Below, in pieces: positions 18,597 through 25,754 of a DNA stretch of 64,000 nt. Numbering within the stretch: position 1 is the stretch's first letter; every line of letters starts with the position of its first letter. Made by a program: the position numbers and the translations under genes. The notes under the pieces are model-generated. The model was not told the DNA's origin and made no database searches. It worked only from the letters and a program-made list of their open reading frames with translations. Origin of the DNA: Tenacibaculum sp. MAR_2010_89 (GTDB lineage: Bacteria > Bacteroidota > Bacteroidia > Flavobacteriales > Flavobacteriaceae); assembly GCF_900105985.1 (NCBI RefSeq), contig NZ_FNUB01000005.1:1426001-1490000 (forward strand). The letters are read 5' to 3'.

Positions 18597-19817
18597 ACTG
18601 TACTTGGTTTCTTGTTTTTGTATTTCGTAAACTTTAAATCCATTTGAGTCATATTCTCCATTCCATGTCACTCCATCAAAAAATATTGGACTGTATGGAC
18701 TATTTTTACCATTCCAACGATATGCAATTAATTTCTGCCAACTTGTATATTCGTTATTAACATGAAGTTTTCTAGAATTTTTATTTAAAAAACGATGTAT
18801 GTTTCCATTCGGAGACCATTTTTCTAAAATATCATTAAAGTAAACTTTTCCGTTTTTAGCATTCTTCAATGCTCCAATTATATTAGAATCAAATTGATTA
18901 GCTTCTTTTAGGAATAAACTGGAACCATTGCAACATCCATTGCCATCGCTCCAATGAATAAATCCAGTGTCCCCAGCACCAAAAGCAAGACCTAAATCTT
19001 TACATAGTTTTTGTGCCTTGATAATAAAGGGTTTTATGGCTTCTTGTTTTAAAGAATAATCTCTTCCAATTTTTGTCATTCCTAAAGTCATCATTTCATT
19101 CCATAAATCAATTCCTAATGCATTATTTAGTGATTCTATTTGACGAGTTTTGTTTTCTACAGAAATTTTTAAGTGTTCTAAAGCAACATGATTTCCTCCA
19201 TGAATCGCAATTTTTTTAATCATTTCAAGAACATTACTTTCGTAAGTAGGAATAATTGGTTGAATTCTAATAGAGACAGGGATATTATACTTCTTTAGAA
19301 TGCCTATTTTTTTTAATGTTTCATGAAAAGAGTCACAACCTATGTCTACTTTAGCTCTTTTAGATTCAGTTATACCAGCAACTGAAAGTCTAAACATTAT
19401 GTTCATGCCAGACAGTAAATTTAAATATTGAGGTTCTAGAAAAATTTTGCCTTTAGTACTTACCATAGTTGGATAATCAAAGTCTTTTAAAACTTTGAGA
19501 ATTTCATAGGTAATTTTATTTTTCTTTTCAAAATCAGTGAAAGGGTCTTGTAATCCACCAAGTTGTACAGGTATTCTCTGTTCAAACATCTCGTCTAAAG
19601 CAGATTTTATTGTTCCATTTTTTATTCTAGTCAAACGAGCACGAAGAGCATCGGGTGAAGCAATTTGCAAACCTTTATTTGAGGCTAGTTTTGACCTTTT
19701 TTTTGAAAAACAATAAGAGCAGCCAAATTGACAAGTATTATAGGGGTCAATTCTAATTGGGGAAGAGCAAAAAAATAATTGACTGGTTATAGTGATTGAA
19801 TTTTTATAGTACGTCAT
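18591..19817 (-). CDS. Radical SAM protein, spore-photolyase/SplB-like group
   Basis: A 408-aa iron-sulfur enzyme with the radical SAM cluster motif C29-x3-C33-x2-C36 (CQFGCSYC) preceded by RIDPYNT. LGGLQDPFTDFEK and TMVSTKG match the SplB/Rv2578c-like radical SAM architecture, whose members are often called DNA repair photolyases without proof. No SPASM cysteine cluster is obvious, though CKDLGL and GNGCCNGS are cysteine-bearing C-terminal segments. It begins 3 bp after a membrane protein gene, so the two form one unit. The TAA stop lies in the edge of palindrome A. Substrate unknown. Confidence 0.8.
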   Translation of the reverse strand: MTYYKNSITITSQLFFCSSPIRIDPYNTCQFGCSYCFSKKRSKLASNKGLQIASPDALRARLTRIKNGTIKSALDEMFEQRIPVQLGGLQDPFTDFEKKNKITYEILKVLKDFDYPTMVSTKGKIFLEPQYLNLLSGMNIMFRLSVAGITESKRAKVDIGCDSFHETLKKIGILKKYNIPVSIRIQPIIPTYESNVLEMIKKIAIHGGNHVALEHLKISVENKTRQIESLNNALGIDLWNEMMTLGMTKIGRDYSLKQEAIKPFIIKAQKLCKDLGLAFGAGDTGFIHWSDGNGCCNGSSLFLKEANQFDSNIIGALKNAKNGKVYFNDILEKWSPNGNIHRFLNKNSRKLHVNNEYTSWQKLIAYRWNGKNSPYSPIFFDGVTWNGEYDSNGFKVYEIQKQETKYSG

Positions 19818-19820
19818 TAG

Positions 19821-20552
19821 TTATACAAATACTTTAATAATGTTACAAATGACTATTGAACTAACACTAAAAATCATTAAGAATATAACATTCCAAAAAC
19901 AAGTTCTAGCTTTTTCATTTTGTTTTGTAAGACTGGTATATAACATCCAAAAAAGTTCTTTTTCTTTTTCATCAAGTTTATTATCATCTTCTGAAATTTT
20001 AAGTAAATAATTCTTATTATTCTCTAACCTAAAAGGTAAAACAATATCACGTCCTTCAACTTTAGGTTTTTGCATTTCAACTTTATTTTCAATAAGGTTG
20101 TTTGAATTAAAATAATTATCTAAAACTTCATCTTTAGTCACTGTAGAAATGTTTTTATCATATGACTCTCTTAATAATTCCCATGTTTCATACTTAAGAA
20201 TGTTATAATAAAACTCCCAGACAATCCAACGATGAGAATGTACTCGTTTAAAGAATTGACCAAAATCCCTGTATTCTTGAATAAATTTTGGACAATAAAT
20301 TCTGTAAATAGTTAAAGCAATAAGATAGAGTATTGCTGAAATCCAAGATAACCATAGAGTAAACGGAAGTTGAAAAGGTAATTGCAGGTCTCCAAGTATT
20401 TCCATATTAAGAATACTCAATAATATCGGAACTATGAAAATTACAGATGTAGCTGGTTTAACAATTGGATTTTTCATCACGTCCATTGCAAATTGCCAAT
20501 CTTTTCTGTACTCTTTATTTACTAAATTTAGATATGTACTTTTTTTTGACAT
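19821..20552 (-). CDS. Predicted membrane protein paired with radical SAM gene
   Basis: A 243-aa protein I do not recognise. Hydrophobic segments lie near residues 36-56 (SVIFIVPILLSILNM), 60-83 (FTLWLSWISAILYLIALTIY) and 222-241 (VIFLMIFSVSSIVICNII). A charged cytosolic region with HSHRWIVWEFYYNILKYE sits between them. It is the first gene of a two-gene unit with the radical SAM protein, separated by only 3 bp. An IS3 element has inserted about 40 bp upstream of its start and may have separated it from its promoter. Confidence 0.65.
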   Translation of the reverse strand: MSKKSTYLNLVNKEYRKDWQFAMDVMKNPIVKPATSVIFIVPILLSILNMEILGDLQLPFQLPFTLWLSWISAILYLIALTIYRIYCPKFIQEYRDFGQFFKRVHSHRWIVWEFYYNILKYETWELLRESYDKNISTVTKDEVLDNYFNSNNLIENKVEMQKPKVEGRDIVLPFRLENNKNYLLKISEDDNKLDEKEKELFWMLYTSLTKQNEKARTCFWNVIFLMIFSVSSIVICNIIKVFV

Positions 20553-20634
20553 AATTTATGCTTGTAATAAATTCCTGAATTTACGTTTGTTGTATGTCTA
20601 GTTCTGAAATATGGCTACAGGTTAAAATTGATTT

Positions 20635-21504
20635 TTAAGCTGATAATTTATATACCATATTAGGTGTTTTATAGTCTAAAGATAAGTGTAATCTTATTTC
20701 GTTGTATAAATTAATTGCATTTTTTGCCGCTCTCTTTGCGTGACTCACGTTATCAAAGGTTTGGTCGAGATAAAATTCATCTTTTAAAATTCCATTTACG
20801 CGCTCTGCCATTGCGTTTTCGTAACAATGATTTTCTTGGGTCATACTAATCTCTATCTTTTTTCTTTTAAGTATTTGTGTGTACAGATTACTACAATACT
20901 GTATTCCTCTATCCGAGTGATGAATGAGTTGTTTAATGTCTTTAGCTTGATAAATAGCCTTATTAAGAGCTCTTACACATCCTTTTAATTCTAAACTATC
21001 ACTTAGGTCGTAACCTACTATTTTTCTAGAATGCATATCAGTTATTAAAGCCAAATAGCAAAACCCTTTTACGGTTCTAATGTATGTGATATCAGATACC
21101 CAAACTTGGTTATTTCTAGTAACTTCCAGGCCTTTTATGATGTTGTTATATTTATAAAAACGATGATAAGAGTTTGTGGTTCTAGCACTTGTTCTCCTTC
21201 TAAGGGTTAACATTTGATGTTTTCTAAGCACATTAAATAAAGTATCTCTACCAACTTTAATATTAGCTTTATTAAAATCTACATTTAACGATTTCACAAG
21301 TTTTCTTACACCTTCTCTAGGAAGGGATTTGCGTCTTTTTTTAACGATGTTAATAATCTGTTGTTCTATTTTTAAACGTTTATCAGCTCTAGATTTGTAT
21401 TTATAATACGCGTCACGTTTATGTCCAAAACAATGGGTTATAGTCTTTAAAGAAGCAAATCCCTTAGCTTTTTCTTTAGCTTTAATTAAGGCTTTATACT
21501 TAAC
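20635..21504 (-). CDS. IS3-family transposase OrfB (DDE), made by -1 frameshift
   Basis: Catalytic integrase-core domain. The DDE triad is visible in WVSDITYI, HHSDRGIQY and YENAMAERVNGILKDEF. The frame has no ATG at its beginning. It continues back to the slippery run A AAA AAG at 21510-21504, where it meets orfA, so it is expressed as a fused OrfAB of about 407 aa. The N-terminal part (ITHCFGHKRDAYYKYKSR) is the usual HTH_21 linker. Catalytic residues are intact, so the element may be active. Confidence 0.9.
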   Translation of the reverse strand, partial: VKYKALIKAKEKAKGFASLKTITHCFGHKRDAYYKYKSRADKRLKIEQQIINIVKKRRKSLPREGVRKLVKSLNVDFNKANIKVGRDTLFNVLRKHQMLTLRRRTSARTTNSYHRFYKYNNIIKGLEVTRNNQVWVSDITYIRTVKGFCYLALITDMHSRKIVGYDLSDSLELKGCVRALNKAIYQAKDIKQLIHHSDRGIQYCSNLYTQILKRKKIEISMTQENHCYENAMAERVNGILKDEFYLDQTFDNVSHAKRAAKNAINLYNEIRLHLSLDYKTPNMVYKLSA

Positions 21505-21857
21505 TTTTTTTTTAGTTCAGCAATAGATTTGTAACCGAGATCTTCCGCCGCTACTTCAAGATAGGATTCTTCGATCATAGCATCCAGATCTTTTTTAAGT
21601 AGTAATTTTTTAAGCTGTTCTATTTCTTTTTGAAGCGCTTTAATTCTAGATATTTCGTCTTTAGTTTCCACTTTTACTCTGGTGTTCATTAAGTCTTTAC
21701 GGTTGTATTTTTTAATCCACTCATTTACTGTTGTAGGAGCAATGGAATAGAGTTTACAAAGTTCGCTCTTTGTGTGTTTTCCGATGGTAAGTTCGGCTAA
21801 AATTTTTAATTTAAAAGGTTCGCTGTAACGTCTAATTACTTTGTCATTTTTGTACAT
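21486..21857 (-). CDS. IS3-family transposase OrfA (helix-turn-helix)
   Basis: A 123-aa DNA-binding protein starting MYKNDKVIRRYSEPFKLKIL, with an HTH near residues 25-55 (TKSELCKLYSIAPTTVNEW). A leucine-zipper-like helix follows (IKALQKEIEQLKKLLLKK). Near its end is the A-run with the canonical -1 slippery heptamer. Frame 0 stops as KLSIKP, whereas the -1 product continues into OrfB. Alone it is expected to inhibit transposition, as in other IS3 elements. Confidence 0.9.
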   Translation of the reverse strand: MYKNDKVIRRYSEPFKLKILAELTIGKHTKSELCKLYSIAPTTVNEWIKKYNRKDLMNTRVKVETKDEISRIKALQKEIEQLKKLLLKKDLDAMIEESYLEVAAEDLGYKSIAELKKKLSIKP

Positions 21858-21902
21858 AATGTTTAAAATTATGTAGCCTTATTTTAGGACGGGTCATAAT
21901 GG

Positions 21903-22043
21903 GTTACAACGTATTTGTATATGAAAAGTAGCAGAATAAAATGCTATACTTTTTCAATTTAAATACAAAAATAGCAGAAAAGAACGAACTTTAATTTTAG
22001 CTCTAAACTGCTATTTTTTATATACCGTGTTATAAGCCGTTAC
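21903..22043. repeat. Palindromic intergenic repeat C
   Basis: Left arm acaacgtatttgtatatg (from 21906) followed by aaaagtagcag. The right arm, read on the minus strand from 22034, begins aacacggtatataaaaaa and continues tagcag. It contains a perfect 10-bp internal inverted repeat, aaaatagcag (21968-21977) and ctgctatttt (22008-22017). It follows directly on the stop of the gene ending at 22046. Confidence 0.7.
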
Positions 22044-22045
22044 GC

Positions 22046-23629
22046 TTAGTTTTTATCTTTTAATAATTTCTGAATCAAAGATTCTAGTCTTTCGATTTTC
22101 TTTTCTTGTTTTTCGAATTTAGAATTTTGTTTTTTTAGTTCTTCAATCTCCTTTTTTTGAGAAGTAATCTCTTCTTGCTGTTGCTCAAAACTTTCTCTTT
22201 GAGTTTTCAATTTCTTTTCTTGTGCAATAGTATATAGCGTTAATTCTTCAATTTTTTGTAATAACTTAGCATCCATTTCTCCTAAAAAGAAACCATTCTT
22301 TTCTACCTCTTTTGCGCTTGGAATGTCTTTTAAATGTCCTTTTTCTTTGATATGGTTTTCGACTTCTTTTAAAGTTGGGAGATTATATTTTTTTTCAAAA
22401 ACAAAATCAGACCAGTTAGGAAAAGCTTCAACTTTTATTTCTCTTGCTCCAATTGAACCTTCAACAGCTAACCTATGACTTCCATTTGAAATCGTTCCTA
22501 TTCCTAAATTACCACCAAAGTTAGCACTACCTTTAACATCAAGATTACCTGATGTATCTAATTTCATTATATTAGTCCAAGTAATATTTCCAGTTCCCGA
22601 ATTATTGGAATGTTCCCAGTTAAATCCTCTTACACCAGAAGCAATATCCCCGCCAACGGTATATCTACTTGCTCCAATATTTGATGTTCTTAAATGTTTC
22701 CAATTTCCATTACTATCTCTATAAGCATTAAAACCGATATACGCTCCATAATCTTGTGTCCCATTGGCAGGTTGTCCTGCTCCCATTGAGCCAAAAACGG
22801 ATAAACCATCTCCATTTTGGCTTCCTAAAAGGATTTTAGCGTATTTATTTGTATTTTGAATATCATTTTTTACAGTCAAACTTCCTTTAACATCAAGGTT
22901 ACCTGATGTATCTAATTTCATTATATTATTCCAAGTAATATTTCCTGTTCCTGAATTATTGGAATGTTCCCAGTTAAATCCTCTTACACCAGAAGCAATA
23001 TCCCCGCCAACGGTATATCTACTTGCTCCAATATTTGATGTTCTTAAATGTTTCCAATTTCCATTACTATCTCTATAAGCATTAAAACCGATATACGCTC
23101 CATAATCTTGTGTCCCATTGGCAGGTTGTCCTGCTCCCATTGAGCCAAAAACGGATAAACCATCTCCATTTTGGCTTCCTAAAAGGATTTTAGCGTATTT
23201 ATTTGTATTTTGAATATCATTTTTTACAGTCAAACTTCCTTTAACATCAAGGTTACCTGATGCATCTATTTCATTAATATATAATTTTTTGAACCTATTA
23301 TTGATCCTTCCTAAATCCCATTGATTATTTTCTTGACCGAATATTGTTTTTGATGCTGATATATGAAGTCTAGTTCCAAAAGAATAACCATTAGCTCCTT
23401 CTGCCGTAAATGTAAGTGAATTTGTAGAATTACCTCCTGTAAGAGTTATATCCCACGTATTATTAAAATTATGTTCAAGTCTTTTTAGTTGGATATGGTT
23501 TCTAAAAGATGAATTGTCATAGATCACTTTTCCAGTAAATGTTCCTCCTGTTTTTGGCACAGATTGAGCATTAACTCCCAAACTCATTCCCATCATAGCA
23601 ATGATAGCAATTTTCATTGTTGTTTTCAT
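22046..23629 (-). CDS. Secreted tail-fibre-like protein with tandem duplication and coiled-coil tail
   Basis: A 527-aa protein beginning MKTTMKIAIIAMMGMSLGVNAQ, a signal peptide with probable cleavage after NAQ. The central part contains two nearly identical 118-residue units (about 131-248 and 249-366; GSLTVKNDIQNTNKYAKILL...). Each carries GAYIGFNAYRDSNGNW and GFNWEHSNNSGTGN, like phage tail fibre or collagen-like spike repeats. The end has the flavobacterial motif WSDFVFEKKYNLPTLKEVE and LKDIPSAKEVEKNGFFLGEM, then a long coiled coil (EELKKQNSKFEKQEKKIE). Likely a trimeric surface fibre. Function unknown. Confidence 0.75.
   Translation of the reverse strand: MKTTMKIAIIAMMGMSLGVNAQSVPKTGGTFTGKVIYDNSSFRNHIQLKRLEHNFNNTWDITLTGGNSTNSLTFTAEGANGYSFGTRLHISASKTIFGQENNQWDLGRINNRFKKLYINEIDASGNLDVKGSLTVKNDIQNTNKYAKILLGSQNGDGLSVFGSMGAGQPANGTQDYGAYIGFNAYRDSNGNWKHLRTSNIGASRYTVGGDIASGVRGFNWEHSNNSGTGNITWNNIMKLDTSGNLDVKGSLTVKNDIQNTNKYAKILLGSQNGDGLSVFGSMGAGQPANGTQDYGAYIGFNAYRDSNGNWKHLRTSNIGASRYTVGGDIASGVRGFNWEHSNNSGTGNITWTNIMKLDTSGNLDVKGSANFGGNLGIGTISNGSHRLAVEGSIGAREIKVEAFPNWSDFVFEKKYNLPTLKEVENHIKEKGHLKDIPSAKEVEKNGFFLGEMDAKLLQKIEELTLYTIAQEKKLKTQRESFEQQQEEITSQKKEIEELKKQNSKFEKQEKKIERLESLIQKLLKDKN
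22531..23238 (-). repeat. Two tandem copies of a 354-bp coding unit
   Basis: Copies 22531-22884 and 22885-23238 are in register (118 codons each) and nearly identical. I see only a handful of differences, clustered in the first 60 bp. A third partial copy begins at 23239. Such low divergence means recent duplication or ongoing gene conversion. Confidence 0.9.
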
Positions 23630-23675
23630 AATAATTTAAATTTATAATTGTTTTTAATTTGTTTTCTTTTATGGC

Positions 23676-23802
23676 TTATAACGTGTTTGTGTATGATTAG
23701 TGGCGTGTTTAAGCACCTAATTTAGTAAATAAAAACTGAATAGAAAATCCGCGAGGATTTTCGTAAGTAGGCGAGAACTAGCCATTAATTATACACGTTG
23801 TT
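23676..23802. repeat. Palindromic intergenic repeat D (uninterrupted example)
   Basis: Left arm aacgtgtttgtgtatgatta with tggc after it; the right arm on the minus strand is aacgtgtataattaatggc. Between them lie the conserved tttaagcacctaatttagta and a perfect hairpin gaaaatcc-gcga-ggattttc (23743-23762). The stop codon of the next gene starts at its edge (23803). It gives the empty-site sequence ttatacac|gttgt for the IS110 target. Confidence 0.8.
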
Positions 23803-24384
23803 CTACACCGTTTTTTCTTTCCGATAGACATTAATTTCACTACTTGTTGCCGTAATGAAATATTCTCCATTGTATGAAAACCCATAGGCTCTTATTTCGT
23901 AATCGTGAAAAATTCTGAAACAATCTTTACCGTCTTCTTCTTTATAGATACTTTTAAAATTCGGTTCAAATATTAAATCAATTATTGGCCATTCGGTCGC
24001 CATATATTGAATTCCATCTCCAAATTGATTTAAGAGTGGTAATCCGCCACCACATAATCCACCAATAGATATTTTTTCATTCGCAAGTTTTCCTATTCCC
24101 ATAGACCAAAGTTCGTATGAATTAAACCAATCAAAATCGGTATTGTCATTTCTATCAGTTAATTCAAGTTTTGAGCAGTCAATAATTCCTCTACCTTGAC
24201 TTGAAATTACTAATAATAATTCGGGATAGTTTTTCGAAAATCCAACTTCGCTTAATCCTCCAATCGCAAAGGTTTCTTTTTTCCATCCATTTGGAATATC
24301 AGATTTCTCCGCATTATCGACTAATTTTTGAAGTCTTAATCGGTTTTCGTGTTCTGGATTATTGTTTTTATTGAAAAATTTCAT
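23803..24384 (-). CDS. Unknown cytosolic protein (single-gene cassette)
   Basis: A 193-aa protein I do not recognise. It has no signal peptide or membrane segment. It starts MKFFNKNNNPEHENRLRLQ, and the rest is beta-rich: FAIGGLSEVGFSKNYPELLLVISSQGRGIIDC, ISIGGLCGGGLPLLNQFGDG and RAYGFSYNGEYFITATSSEINVYRKEK. The last segment looks like a WD/beta-propeller blade. It is enclosed on both sides by related palindromes (D and E), so gene and palindrome together look like one mobile unit. Confidence 0.65.
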   Translation of the reverse strand: MKFFNKNNNPEHENRLRLQKLVDNAEKSDIPNGWKKETFAIGGLSEVGFSKNYPELLLVISSQGRGIIDCSKLELTDRNDNTDFDWFNSYELWSMGIGKLANEKISIGGLCGGGLPLLNQFGDGIQYMATEWPIIDLIFEPNFKSIYKEEDGKDCFRIFHDYEIRAYGFSYNGEYFITATSSEINVYRKEKTV

Positions 24385-24400
24385 TGCGTTGTTAAATGGT

Positions 24401-24522
24401 GTAGAACGTGTTCGTGTATGATTTCGTTGCGTGTTTAAGCACTAAAGTTAGCAAATAAATCACAGATAGAAAGTCCGCGAGGACTTTCGTAAGTAGGCTA
24501 TAACTAGTAATGAATTATACAC
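24401..24522. repeat. Palindromic intergenic repeat E, interrupted by IS110
   Basis: Left arm gaacgtgttcgtgtatgatt with tcgttgcgtg; internal tttaagcactaaagttag; central hairpin gaaagtcc-gcga-ggactttc (24469-24488); right arm aatgaattatacac ending at 24522. IS110 follows, and the palindrome resumes as gttggcaatag at 25744. It is closely similar to repeat D over its whole length. Confidence 0.8.
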
Positions 24523-24570
24523 ATCTTAAGTTTACAAAGTAGTAAATTTAAGTACTAAACCAGAAAGCAC

Positions 24571-24697
24571 AAAAGAGAGGATTAAGATTATTATACATGC
24601 AGAGACTATAGATCTCGACAACATTGAAAATCCCCTCTCTTTTCTACTCAGATTCCGTACAGTTCTATGAGGCTTTTTAGACCTCGCTTTTAAGTAG
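24571..24697 (+). ncRNA. Candidate bridge RNA of the IS110 element
   Basis: Two stem-loops are visible upstream of the recombinase. Stem 1 is aaaagagaggatt (24571-24583) with aatcccctctctttt (24629-24643). Its loop holds attatac (24590-24596), identical to the left target flank, and gacaacattg (24617-24626), complementary to gttgt of the empty right target. Stem 2 includes ctact (24644-24648) with agtag (24693-24697). Its loop holds acagttct (24659-24666), identical to the right end of the element at 25734-25741. Two-loop target/donor guides are the hallmark of IS110 bridge RNAs. Confidence 0.65.
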
Positions 24698-24738
24698 TTG
24701 AAACTAGTGTAGATTGTCCTTTCAATAAAACTTTTCTT

Positions 24739-25710
24739 ATGTATAAAGATATTAAATATTTTGGAATAGATATAAGTAAATCAGTTTTTGATGTTACGGA
24801 TTCAGATGGTAATTATTGGCAGTTTAAAAATAGTTTTTCAGGGTTTAACAAGTTTGTTAAATTGTTAACTGTTACGAGTCATTGTGTGATGGAAGCAACA
24901 GGGTATTACCATTATAAGTTAGCCTATTATTTAGTAGAAAAAGGAATAAAAGTATCTGTAGAAAACCCACTATCGGTAAAACGTTTTATTCAAATGAAAC
25001 TCTCAAAAATAAAAACAGATAAGAGTGATTCAAAATTAATCTGTGAGTACGGGAAACAGGTAGACTTAAAGTTATGGTGTGGACAATCAAAAGAACAACA
25101 AGAATGTCTTCAAATAACAAGATTGCTTAGTGTTTATACAAAACAGAGCACTATGCTAAAAAACAAAATACATGGGGAAGAAGTTTTAGGTATTCCAAGC
25201 AATTCAGTTTTACGTTCTATAGTACGCAGTTTAAAACACCTTAAAAAAGAGATAAAAGTTTTAGAAGAGAAATTGTTAATACTACTAAAAAAGGAACATC
25301 AAGATCTATTAACCCGTTTGGAAACGATTCCAGGAATAGGGAAGAAAACAGCTATAATGTTAGTCGTTTTGACAGATGGATTTGAACGTTTTGCCAGTGG
25401 TAGTGAATTATGTTCTTATTCAGGCTTAACTCCAATAATTCGACAAAGTGGAAGTAGTGTAAAAGGACGAGCAAGAATTAGTAAAATAGGAAATGTAAAA
25501 CTTCGAAATCTATTATTCATGTGTAGTTTTAATGCTTGTAAATATAATAAGAGTTGCAGAGAGCTTTATCAACGAATAGTAGCCAAAGGAAAGAGTAAGA
25601 AACTTGCCTTAATAGCCGTTTGTAATAAGCTATTAAAACAAGCATTTGCAATTGCAAAATCAGGATTAATATATGATGAAACTTATAGAAGTACTTTGAT
25701 AAAAAATTAA
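24739..25710 (+). CDS. IS110-family recombinase (DEDD)
   Basis: A 323-aa recombinase. The N-terminal RuvC-like DEDD domain has D11 (GIDISK), E52 (MEATGYY), D94 and D97 (KTDKSDSK). The C-terminal Transposase_20 domain has IPGIGKKTA and CSYSGLTPIIRQSGSSVKGRARISK with the serine-rich catalytic loop. By family it uses a bridge RNA to join donor and target without terminal repeats. The ORF is intact. It is on the plus strand, opposite to the surrounding cassette genes, and is preceded by 216 bp of non-coding left end. Confidence 0.93.
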   Translation: MYKDIKYFGIDISKSVFDVTDSDGNYWQFKNSFSGFNKFVKLLTVTSHCVMEATGYYHYKLAYYLVEKGIKVSVENPLSVKRFIQMKLSKIKTDKSDSKLICEYGKQVDLKLWCGQSKEQQECLQITRLLSVYTKQSTMLKNKIHGEEVLGIPSNSVLRSIVRSLKHLKKEIKVLEEKLLILLKKEHQDLLTRLETIPGIGKKTAIMLVVLTDGFERFASGSELCSYSGLTPIIRQSGSSVKGRARISKIGNVKLRNLLFMCSFNACKYNKSCRELYQRIVAKGKSKKLALIAVCNKLLKQAFAIAKSGLIYDETYRSTLIKN

Positions 25711-25754
25711 ACAAAAATTAGTTGCTTTTTACCACAGTTCTTTGTTGGCAATAG

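Larger units (their letters stand above)
20595..21896 (-). mobile_element. IS3-family (IS150 group) insertion sequence
   Basis: About 1.3 kb carrying overlapping orfA and orfB. Imperfect terminal inverted repeats: tgtctagttctgaaatatgg at 20595 and, on the minus strand from 21896, tgacccgtcctaaaataagg, both followed by ctaca. I see no clear target duplication next to these ends. It lies between palindrome C and the membrane-protein gene of the cassette-like array. Confidence 0.85.
24523..25743 (+). mobile_element. IS110-family insertion sequence, complete
   Basis: 1221 bp, bounded by comparison with the deleted copy at 18453-18589: it begins atcttaag and ends cagttcttt. The left non-coding end is long (216 bp) and the right end short (33 bp), as in the IS110 group proper rather than IS1111. 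There are no terminal inverted repeats, as expected. Flanks are ...ttatacac and gttggca..., inside palindrome E. Confidence 0.88.

Noticed and set aside
24680..24686. gacctcg as a second tRNA-Arg attachment half
   Set aside because: Only 7 bases match the tRNA 3' end, and it is part of the IS110 left-end hairpin gagg/cctc.
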